DNA from: UBA2336 sp964538575
GTDB taxonomy: Bacteria; Bacteroidota; Bacteroidia; Cytophagales; Cyclobacteriaceae
NCBI GenBank assembly: GCA_964538575.1
Contig: CAZIGG010000019.1
Location: 1 to 37,961 of the forward strand
DNA length: 37,961 nucleotides
Direction: 5' to 3'
Shown here: one piece after another, positions 23,034 to 30,167 of the stretch
How the letters are laid out: each line of letters starts with the position of its first letter
How positions within the stretch are numbered: position 1 is the stretch's first letter
Notes under the pieces: model-generated
What the model was told of the DNA's origin: nothing
The model's input: the letters and a program-made list of their open reading frames with translations, nothing else
The model's database searches: none
Made by a program: the position numbers and the translations under genes

Positions 23034-24203
23034 ATGAATAAAGTTAAGGCTGATCTGAACGTGGCCATTGCCCCGGTTCAGCGCTCCGGCCGCAAAAAGA
23101 AGACGGGCTTTCTCGAAAACAAGGATCAATACCTCGTATGGATTCTTGCTCCCTTTTTGGAAACGGACGATCCAAACCTCAAATTTTATTACGATTACAC
23201 GCAAAGCATAGCCGAATACAAGAAAGTTTTCGGGGAAATCGGGTGTGAGTGGAAGTGGCAGAACGTTACCATTAACGATATTGAACGCTCCATTCTTCGC
23301 GTTAAGAACTACCCGACAACCAAGAAAACCATCGTTATCAACCTGTGCGATGGCGATGAGACTAACGCGGTGCCGGGCGTTTCCGTAATTGCCGAACTGG
23401 AAAAGCATAACCTCATCTACACCGGCTCGGATGATTTCTTTTATGAGATCACCACCTCCAAAATCCCGATGAAAGAAGCGTTTGACGCCCGTAAGGTGCC
23501 AACAGCCAGATGGAAGGTGATTGAATCCGGTGAGGAGGACTATAAAACCATCTTTAAAGAGATCGGTAAGACATTGATCGTTAAGCCTGCTGTCTCAGCC
23601 GGAAGCATGGGCTTAACGGTTAAGAATGTGGTAAGCACAGCGGAAGAATTCGAAGCGATCGTTAGCGAAATGCGCACCGGTTACCGGGGCTGGAAGCTGG
23701 ATACAGGCGGAATCTTCGTAGAGGAGTTTGTCAACGGGCGTGAGTTCACCACACTGGTTGTGGGTTCATCCACTAAGCCTAAATCCCTCCATTGCTACAC
23801 TCCGATTGAACGGGTATTCCATAAGTCATTACCAGAGAATGAACAATTCCTTTCATTCGACAGGCTTTGGGAAACTTACGATAATGAAAAGCCAATTGAG
23901 GCAGAAGGTCATTTATATAACTATAAGAAAGCCGATGACGAGTTGGTTGAAATCCTGAAAGAGATCAGCATCAAGGCATTCAAATCGGTAGGAGGTATGG
24001 GCTATGGCCGTCTCGATATCCGCATGGACAAGAACACCGGCAAGTTTTACGTGCTGGAGGTTAATGCACAGTGCGGCTTAAGTGAGGACGAGGATTACAC
24101 ATCCATTGGCGCCATTCTGCGCTTCGATCAAAAATCATTTACCCATTTAATCGTAGAAATCCTGGAAGACGCTGTTGTTCGGCATCAATCCAAACATCAA
24201 TGA
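23034..24203 (+). CDS. ATP-grasp ligase, D-Ala-D-Ala ligase-like
   Basis: A 389-residue protein with an ATP-grasp fold. Motifs of the D-alanine-D-alanine ligase group are visible: NLCDG (103-107), YTGS (129-132), the P-loop-like VKPAVSAGSMG (183-193), VEEFVNGREF (229-238), RLDIRMD (326-332) and the metal-binding LEVNAQCGLSEDEDYT (341-356). The usual D-Ala ligase ending (ExNxxPGxT) is changed to EVNAQCGLSEDED, so another substrate is likely. The enzymes of this class activate a carboxylate as acylphosphate and join it to an amine. The first 25 residues are basic (QRSGRKKKTGF). No membrane segment. Normal ddl would be with mur genes, which are absent here. Confidence 0.87.
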   Translation: MNKVKADLNVAIAPVQRSGRKKKTGFLENKDQYLVWILAPFLETDDPNLKFYYDYTQSIAEYKKVFGEIGCEWKWQNVTINDIERSILRVKNYPTTKKTIVINLCDGDETNAVPGVSVIAELEKHNLIYTGSDDFFYEITTSKIPMKEAFDARKVPTARWKVIESGEEDYKTIFKEIGKTLIVKPAVSAGSMGLTVKNVVSTAEEFEAIVSEMRTGYRGWKLDTGGIFVEEFVNGREFTTLVVGSSTKPKSLHCYTPIERVFHKSLPENEQFLSFDRLWETYDNEKPIEAEGHLYNYKKADDELVEILKEISIKAFKSVGGMGYGRLDIRMDKNTGKFYVLEVNAQCGLSEDEDYTSIGAILRFDQKSFTHLIVEILEDAVVRHQSKHQ

Positions 24204-24217
24204 TCAATTAGTAGTTT

Positions 24218-25678
24218 ATGAAAGTTTGTGTACTTCAACCTGATTATTCAACCACCAACGTAGATTATAAAAACTACGATCCGCAACGAAATCTCTCAAG
24301 TCTGCTCCCGCAGCATGAAGTAGATCATGTTCTGCTGAACAAGCTCACTACCTACAAGCAACTCAAGGCGCTCAGCGCAAAAGGGTACGATATTTTCGTA
24401 AACCTGTGCGAAGGTTATTTAGAGTGGGAGGTGCCGTCTATTGATGTAATCAACACACTCGATTTATTGAATCTTCCCTACACTGGTCCAAACGCGGTGC
24501 TATACGATCCGCCAAAGCCTTTGATGAAATATGTGGCGTATTGCGCAGGCGTTAAAACCCCGGCTGCCGTGGAGGTAGCCTCTGTAAAAGACATTAAAGA
24601 AGTACTGACCAAGCTTACGTTCCCGATGTTTGTTAAACCTGCCAAGGCTGGAGACAGTTTGGGCGTGGATGATAAATCGCTTGTCAATAGTGAGGAAGAA
24701 CTAAATGCAAAGATTAATGCTGAACTGGCAGAGTATCCTGAGCTTTTAGTGGAACAATACATTGCCGGGCGGGAGTTTACCGTATTAGTAAGCGCTAACA
24801 CGGATGGTAAATCGTGCATTTCATATAAGCCGGTTGAATACCTGTTCCCGAAAGGAAGAGCGTTCAAGACGTATTCGTTGAAAACATCGGAATTGCACCC
24901 GGACTGTAATGTTCCTTGCAAGGATGCCAAAACGGAAAAAGCATTGCGTAAAGCTGCCGAATCTGTGTTTACAGCGTTTGGCGGAGTTGGCTATGCACGG
25001 ATGGATTTCCGGATGGATGATAACAACGACATTTATTTCCTGGAGATCAACTTTACGTGCTCCGCATTCTATGAAGATGATTACCAGGGTTCGGCAGACT
25101 TTATTTTAAACTTTGACCCTGCCGGCAAGAGCGGATTCTTAAAGAACATCATTAACGAAGGCATTGCCCGTCACAGGGCAAAGCAGAAGAAATACAGACT
25201 GAAAGGAAGCTCAGTTTCCGGGTATGGAATCTTTGCTGCGCAGAACCTGAAAAAAGGTGAAATTATTTTTGGGGGTGAAGGCATGGCGCAGCGCATCATC
25301 TCTAAGAAGTTTGTGGATGCCAAGTGGAACGACCGCCAGAAAAACGATTTCAAGCACTACGCCTACCCGATCAGCAAGGAAGTTTATATCCTTTGGGATG
25401 AAAACCCGGTAAACTGGTCGCCACAAAACCACAGTTGTGATGCGAACACCGCCTATAATGGTTTGGACGTTGTCGCGATGCGCAACATAGCCGAAGGCGA
25501 AGAGCTTACGCTGGACTATGCCCTGTTCCTCGATCACAACATTGAGCCCTTCAACTGCCAGTGCGGAACGGATAGCTGCCGCGGAGTTGTATTTGGCAAA
25601 AAAGAGAACTCCATTACCAAGGCCAACGGCAGACGGATCAAGATTCCGATCTATTCAGGACCGGTGAAGTCGAAATAA
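24218..25678 (+). CDS. ATP-grasp - SET fusion protein
   Basis: This 486-residue protein joins two enzyme domains. Residues 1-320 are an ATP-grasp ligase: NLCEG (62-66), YTG (88-90), FVKPAKAGDSLGV (138-150), VEQYIAGREF (178-187), RMDFRMD (261-267) and FLEINFTCSAFYEDDY (274-289). Residues about 326-460 are a SET domain: GYGIFA (335-340), NHSCDAN (404-410), GEELTLDY (427-434) with Tyr434, and post-SET CQCGTDSC (447-454). The ATP-grasp half is collinear with the protein encoded directly upstream and the SET half with the first gene of the cluster. It lies 14 bases after the second gene. The combination suggests ligation of an amide bond and methylation of a lysine on the same or linked substrate; that is inference. 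Confidence 0.88.
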   Translation: MKVCVLQPDYSTTNVDYKNYDPQRNLSSLLPQHEVDHVLLNKLTTYKQLKALSAKGYDIFVNLCEGYLEWEVPSIDVINTLDLLNLPYTGPNAVLYDPPKPLMKYVAYCAGVKTPAAVEVASVKDIKEVLTKLTFPMFVKPAKAGDSLGVDDKSLVNSEEELNAKINAELAEYPELLVEQYIAGREFTVLVSANTDGKSCISYKPVEYLFPKGRAFKTYSLKTSELHPDCNVPCKDAKTEKALRKAAESVFTAFGGVGYARMDFRMDDNNDIYFLEINFTCSAFYEDDYQGSADFILNFDPAGKSGFLKNIINEGIARHRAKQKKYRLKGSSVSGYGIFAAQNLKKGEIIFGGEGMAQRIISKKFVDAKWNDRQKNDFKHYAYPISKEVYILWDENPVNWSPQNHSCDANTAYNGLDVVAMRNIAEGEELTLDYALFLDHNIEPFNCQCGTDSCRGVVFGKKENSITKANGRRIKIPIYSGPVKSK

Positions 25679-25725
25679 CTACTTCTTAACTGGCAGCTAT
25701 GGATTTATCGCAATAGTCCTGTTTT

Positions 25726-25750
25726 ACAGGCAGAAGCCTGTGTCTTTTGT
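25726..25750 (+). terminator. Weak terminator-like hairpin after the ATP-grasp/SET cluster
   Basis: ACAGGC (25726-25731) pairs with GCCTGT (25736-25741) around AGAA, followed by a mixed T-rich tail. It lies 48 bases after the fusion gene stop. Confidence 0.4.
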
Positions 25751-25882
25751 GTGTATGCGGGCCGGCTTTTTGACGGATTGTACTAAATTGATTTTCAGGT
25801 TTTCTGTAACTTGTTTGATGCTTACCTTCAGGTCTGCCGTGTTGGGCAGGCTGTCCGAATTGATAGAATAAAGCATTGCGAG

Positions 25883-27775
25883 GTGATTAAAAAATTAATT
25901 CCGATATTTTTGATATTCATGCGATACTCTTTTTTGGGTATAGCGCAGCCATCAGTTCTCATTCAGGATAGTATTGATCAGCATATTTTCACCTTTCAGG
26001 AAATTGAATACCTGGAGGATCCTACCCGGGAACTTGGTATTGAACAGGTATCCTCCCGTGAATACGATACAAAGTTCAGGCAAAATACTTTATTTAATCC
26101 CACCAACCCTAACCGGGAGTCGGCCTATTGGTACCGCGTTAAAGTGAAACACAATAGCGTAACAAAAAAGAACTGGGTAATTGAGTTTTTCGATCAAACA
26201 ATTGATCATTTGGAATTCTATACACCCCTTGAGGCCGCTCGTTATTCGCGAATTGTACTGGGAGACGAGTCGGTTTTTAGTAACCGTGAGACGAAACACA
26301 AGAACTTTATCGTAAACCTAACGCCTCAAACGGATAAAGAGGTGGTTTACTATGTCAAGGTGCAGTCAAAACAAAAGGCGGATATTCTGATCGTGCTGCG
26401 ATCACAGAGCTGGTTGTTTCAGTATGCGCTTGACGAGTATTTTTTCTTCGGTATTTTCTATGGAATGATTCTGGTATTCAGTTTCTACAATTTGCTTATG
26501 TTTATCGCGGTACGGGAAAGACATTATCTCTATTATTTTCTCTACATTCTTTGTGTGGGCCTTTATGAAATGAGCGCAGACGGAATAGGATTTCAGTACC
26601 TGTGGCCCGAGTCGCCTGTAATGAACTATTATGCGCCAGGTCTTTTTTTATACCTCGCCACAACAGCAGCGCTCATTTTTTCCGGATCAGTTCTTAACCT
26701 GAGGAAAAATGACAGGCGGCTGTTTAACCTTTTTGTTTACGCTTTTGTGCTGCGTACTGTTTTTTTGTTGATAAGCGTCACGATAAGCCCCGAATGGTTC
26801 CGGTTCCGGTTTATTGAGATTTTCCCTTTTGCTGTTATCTATTACGCCAGCATCCGGAGCTATTTTGTCAAAAAATATTCGCCCGCCCGGTTTCTGGTTG
26901 CTGCTTATACGTTTGTTGCATTTGGTATCTTGTACAAGGTTTTACAATATTATAACATAGAATGGAAACCCTTCGGAGAGTTATCGCACTATAGCCTGGG
27001 CTTTAGCTTTGTCGCGGAGATGCTCCTGCTGTCCTTTGCCATAAGTGATAAGATCAAAGTGCTGAGCCTTGAGAAAGCTAAGGTTACGGATAAAATGATT
27101 GAGCAGTTGCATGAGAATCAGGAATTAAAAGATAACCTCAATAAAACGCTTGAAGAGCAGGTTCTGATAAAGACAGCCGAGCTTCTTCAGAAATCAGCGC
27201 ACATTGAAGAACAGAACACCCAATTGGAGGCAGCCAACAAGCAGTTGGAAGCACAGGCTAAGGAAATTGCCGAGATCAATATTTTGCTTGAACGGGACAA
27301 TATAAAGCTGCAGCATGATGTTGCCGAAGTAAAAGAAGCGCGCGTGCTCTCCAAAGAGGTTGATTACGAAGAATTCAGTGCCATGCACCCCACGGAGGAA
27401 AGCTGGATGAAGTTTTTGGCAGAAGTAAAATGGTCTGAAAATTATAGTTGCCGGAAATGCAGAAATGAGACATACAGCACAGGCAAAAGCTTGTATAGCC
27501 GCAGGTGCACGAAATGCGGATATGATGAATCGGTAACAGCCTATACATTATTGCAAAACACCCGGCTGCCGCTTGGCAAAACGCTTTACATGATTTTCCT
27601 CGTTTACAATTCCCGTGGCAGCATCTCCTCATACAAGCTTTCCGAAATCCTGAACATCCGGCAGAGTACGTGCTGGCTTTACAGTTCCCGCATCAAGTCG
27701 TTACTTAATGAAAAGCGAAGGCGAAACCCCAATTTCTTCCAGGCCGGGTGGAAATCCATCATCACCGAAGGCTGA
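25883..27775 (+). CDS. 7TMR-DISM membrane sensor with C-terminal IS1595-type zinc ribbon and HTH
   Basis: The preferred start is GTG 25883, preceded by GCGAGG and giving a signal peptide (VIKKLIPIFLIFMRYSFLGIA); an in-frame ATG at 25811 adds 24 uncharacteristic residues and is used for numbering here. About 50-200 is an extracytoplasmic beta-rich 7TMR-DISMED2 sensor, 205-415 a 7TM region (IFYGMILVFSFYNLLMFIAV and following), and 415-510 a coiled coil. No HisKA, ATPase, GGDEF or LytTR domain follows. Instead, 540-635 resembles the N-terminal part of IS1595-family transposases: a zinc ribbon (Cys547, 550, 566, 569), SVTAYTLLQNTRLPLGK and a helix-turn-helix. It may be a one-component membrane-bound regulator. 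The downstream polysaccharide locus is a candidate target. Confidence 0.88.
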   Translation: MIKKLIPIFLIFMRYSFLGIAQPSVLIQDSIDQHIFTFQEIEYLEDPTRELGIEQVSSREYDTKFRQNTLFNPTNPNRESAYWYRVKVKHNSVTKKNWVIEFFDQTIDHLEFYTPLEAARYSRIVLGDESVFSNRETKHKNFIVNLTPQTDKEVVYYVKVQSKQKADILIVLRSQSWLFQYALDEYFFFGIFYGMILVFSFYNLLMFIAVRERHYLYYFLYILCVGLYEMSADGIGFQYLWPESPVMNYYAPGLFLYLATTAALIFSGSVLNLRKNDRRLFNLFVYAFVLRTVFLLISVTISPEWFRFRFIEIFPFAVIYYASIRSYFVKKYSPARFLVAAYTFVAFGILYKVLQYYNIEWKPFGELSHYSLGFSFVAEMLLLSFAISDKIKVLSLEKAKVTDKMIEQLHENQELKDNLNKTLEEQVLIKTAELLQKSAHIEEQNTQLEAANKQLEAQAKEIAEINILLERDNIKLQHDVAEVKEARVLSKEVDYEEFSAMHPTEESWMKFLAEVKWSENYSCRKCRNETYSTGKSLYSRRCTKCGYDESVTAYTLLQNTRLPLGKTLYMIFLVYNSRGSISSYKLSEILNIRQSTCWLYSSRIKSLLNEKRRRNPNFFQAGWKSIITEG

Positions 27776-27820
27776 AAGTTGCTGTTTGAGAAGATTTTAT
27801 TCGCTTGATTATTAGGCCGT

Positions 27821-27846
27821 TATAAATCCCGGATTTTTTTTTTATA
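27821..27846 (+). terminator. Terminator after the sensor gene
   Basis: AAATC (27824-27828) pairs with GATTT (27832-27836) and runs into ten T (27834-27843). The stem is short and weak, but the T tract is long and the position, 46 bases after the stop, is right. Confidence 0.5.
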
Positions 27847-27887
27847 AGAATGAATTTGAAAGCCCTCGTGCAACCTGTTCAGAATCA

Positions 27888-27920
27888 GGTAACTAATTTC
27901 TGTTACCGGAATCGATTCCG
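27888..27920. promoter_or_regulatory. Two overlapping dyads upstream of the polysaccharide locus
   Basis: GGTAAC (27888-27893) and GTTACC (27902-27907) form an inverted repeat with an 8-base spacer. CGGAATCGATTCCG (27907-27920) is a perfect 14-base palindrome sharing base 27907. They lie in a 345-base gap between the sensor gene and the PKD lipoprotein gene and are good candidates for an operator. Confidence 0.4.
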
Positions 27921-28051
27921 AATAGCATAGCGTATCAAACGATTGCATTCATTTTCCTGTAACAATGGGTTTTTGAGCCAATTTATCAGTTTTTTGGATT
28001 GCGATTGAAGCGTATTATTTATCGCATAATATTCATTATCAATTAGTTACT

Positions 28052-28081
28052 TTGGGATTATCATAAACTTGATTAGACTTG
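28052..28081 (+). promoter_or_regulatory. Candidate promoter of the polysaccharide locus
   Basis: TTG (28052-28054), 19 bases, then TAGACTTG (28074-28081), seven of eight matches to TAnnTTTG. Transcription would start near 28088, so the in-frame ATG at 28079 lies inside the promoter and ATG 28121 is the likely start of the first gene. Confidence 0.5.
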
Positions 28082-28120
28082 TATCTAATGATAGAACCAT
28101 TAACTAACTATAACCTGAAT

Positions 28121-29935
28121 ATGAAAAAGCTACTTAATTATTTCCTGGGATTTGCGACCGTTGCGATTCTGGCAACGCAAGTCATCTCCTGTAAGGATGA
28201 TGAACCAAGTCCGGATGTTATTGCAAGTTTTACGTCCGAAGTGGATGGAACGGATTACAAAACGATCCATTTCAAAAACTTTTCCAAGAACTTTACCTCC
28301 CTTTCATGGAATTTCGGTGACGACAGCCCGGCCTCAACGGAAGAAGATCCTACCCATACCTATGCTGCAGACGGTACTTATACAGTAGTACTTACAGCCA
28401 AAGGATCGGGCGGTCCAGCTACGTATAGTGAAGTAATTGTAGTGTCTAACCCTGAAGCCTTGTTAACGGCACTTGTGGGTACTACCTCCAAAACGTGGAA
28501 ATTGTTGCGCACCGCAAGTGGGGGAAGATACCCATTACTGGTTGGCCCGCTAAAAGAGGATGGCGTAACGCGTGACGGTGAATGGTGGGGCATGGGCAGG
28601 GACAATGATGAAATTGCAATTCGTGCCTGCATGTTAAATCATGAATACACCTTTACCCGCGCTGGATCAACGTTTGAAAGAAACCTGAATGGCTTTATGT
28701 GGGGAGAAGGTCATGGCTCCGGAGGCCAGTTCCCTAATGAGAATATTTGCTTTTCTACGACCGACCCCGACAACATGAAGGATAAGGACGATGGTGCGGA
28801 CCTTTCCGCATGGGGCAACTTCACGGGTACTTTTGTACTGACTCCGGGAAATCCAGATAAATTAAAAATAGAAGGACTGGGTGCCTACATGGGTATTGAG
28901 AAAGTCGGAACAGACATTGAGGTAACAGCTCCCCAAGCATCCTTAACCTATAACATTGAAAAGTTATATGACGGTACGGTTGACACGCTGATCGTGTATG
29001 TAAATTATAAGTTCGCGGCTGGTGATGCCAAGCCAGGAGGTTATTGGCAATTCGTGTTTGTACATTACGATAATCCAGGGGATGAACCGCCAATTCCAGC
29101 AAATAAGCCGGTTACTTCGTTTACAGGTGTCATGGCCGGTAATCAACTGACCACGACTAATACCACTACAGGAGCTACGAGCTATTCGTGGGATTTTGGC
29201 GATGGCACAACTTCAACAGCGGCTCAACCTGTAAAAACCTATACGGATGATGGTATTTATGTGGTACAGCTCACGGCAACAAATGCCGGTGGTTCTACCG
29301 TAGCCAGAGGTTTGTTTACTGCCAATGCCGCTACACCGGCATTAACCGATGCGTTACTGCAGGGTGGTGCCTGGAAGGTACGGGCAGATGAACTGTCATT
29401 GTTTGTCGGGCCGGCAATGGGCAGCTACGAGTGGTTCGTGGTGCCGAAGTCTGACCTCGTTGCTGGCGGATCGTGGGATTGCTTGGCTAACGATGAATTC
29501 AAATTCAGCGCAGGTGGTGTGTTTGGCTACGACACGAAAGGCAATGTGAGAAATGATGGTTACATGCCACCTTTTGCTAATGGCTGTATAACCGATGCTG
29601 AACTGGCAACGGTTACGAATGATGGTGCCAAGCTTAAAACAGAAGCTAACCACAGTTATACATTTGTGCCTGCTGCGGGAAGCGACAGGGCTATCATTAC
29701 AGTTGCCAATACCACAAGCGGTTCAGGCGCGGCAGCGTTCCTCGGCTTCTATAAGGCTTACTATGGCGGTGAAAACAATAACGCGGCAAATCCTGTTCAT
29801 GGCGGAGCCACTACGGTTAAATATGAAGTTATGGCGTATGCAAAGGGGACGACAAAAGAGTACCTCTTTGTTACCTGTGATATTTCGGGTGCAAAAGACG
29901 GCAGCGCATCATGGTCGTTTGTGCTTGTAAGATAG
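28121..29935 (+). CDS. PKD-domain surface lipoprotein, putative glycan-binding protein of the PUL
   Basis: From ATG 28121 the protein has 604 residues and a lipoprotein signal (MKKLLNYFLGF ... ILATQVISC, Cys24). It consists of two similar halves. Each starts with a PKD domain (LSWNFGDDSPASTEEDPTHTY in the first, YSWDFGDGTTSTAAQPVKTY in the second) and continues with a roughly 200-residue beta-rich module sharing W-K, VGP, W, C-x-N-(H/D)-E-(Y/F)-x-F and a final WxFV(F/L)V ending. No catalytic motif is seen. Placed just before susC and susD, it probably fills the surface glycan-binding (SusE/F-like) role. A longer in-frame start at 28079 is rejected because it falls within the promoter. Confidence 0.85.
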   Translation: MKKLLNYFLGFATVAILATQVISCKDDEPSPDVIASFTSEVDGTDYKTIHFKNFSKNFTSLSWNFGDDSPASTEEDPTHTYAADGTYTVVLTAKGSGGPATYSEVIVVSNPEALLTALVGTTSKTWKLLRTASGGRYPLLVGPLKEDGVTRDGEWWGMGRDNDEIAIRACMLNHEYTFTRAGSTFERNLNGFMWGEGHGSGGQFPNENICFSTTDPDNMKDKDDGADLSAWGNFTGTFVLTPGNPDKLKIEGLGAYMGIEKVGTDIEVTAPQASLTYNIEKLYDGTVDTLIVYVNYKFAAGDAKPGGYWQFVFVHYDNPGDEPPIPANKPVTSFTGVMAGNQLTTTNTTTGATSYSWDFGDGTTSTAAQPVKTYTDDGIYVVQLTATNAGGSTVARGLFTANAATPALTDALLQGGAWKVRADELSLFVGPAMGSYEWFVVPKSDLVAGGSWDCLANDEFKFSAGGVFGYDTKGNVRNDGYMPPFANGCITDAELATVTNDGAKLKTEANHSYTFVPAAGSDRAIITVANTTSGSGAAAFLGFYKAYYGGENNNAANPVHGGATTVKYEVMAYAKGTTKEYLFVTCDISGAKDGSASWSFVLVR

Positions 29936-29960
29936 TTCGATTAGAAGTTTAGTTAGTTCC

Positions 29961-30002
29961 CCAGGGGCGGATGTATATCCGCTCCTGGTTTTTTTTATTT
30001 TT
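29961..30002 (+). terminator. Strong intrinsic terminator between PKD gene and susC
   Basis: CCAGGGGCGGAT (29961-29972) pairs with ATCCGCTCCTGG (29977-29988), one G-T pair and a GTAT loop, followed by a long T-rich tract. It could end the first transcript or make susC expression partial through read-through. Confidence 0.85.
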
Positions 30003-30167
30003 TTAAAGGATTTGAATGAGCAGGCGATATGCCGCGGGTCGTAGCGTTAACCTTTAATGCAATGCATCTGCGCCTTCATAGCATATAAACATTGTACTAT
30101 ATCTTGTCAGGCGTATGGGAACCATGCCGCTTACAATAAAACGAAACCCGATCTTTCCATTTACGTG

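Noticed and set aside
23034..24203. Housekeeping D-alanine-D-alanine ligase (ddl)
   Set aside because: The last motif departs from the Ddl consensus, the protein is longer than usual Ddl, and it is linked to SET genes instead of cell-wall genes.
25811..25882. Longer N-terminus of the sensor from ATG 25811
   Set aside because: The added 24 residues are neither signal peptide nor domain, and place the hydrophobic signal internally; GTG 25883 has a better upstream sequence and gives a normal signal peptide.
27925..27940. CcpA/LacI-type operator (AAACGATTGCA)
   Set aside because: Only part of the consensus is present, the left TG arm is missing, and no LacI-type regulator is encoded here.
30057..30167. 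N-terminal extension of SusC
   Set aside because: The 37 extra residues are rich in Cys, His and Tyr and unlike any signal peptide; the signal starts at or after ATG 30168.
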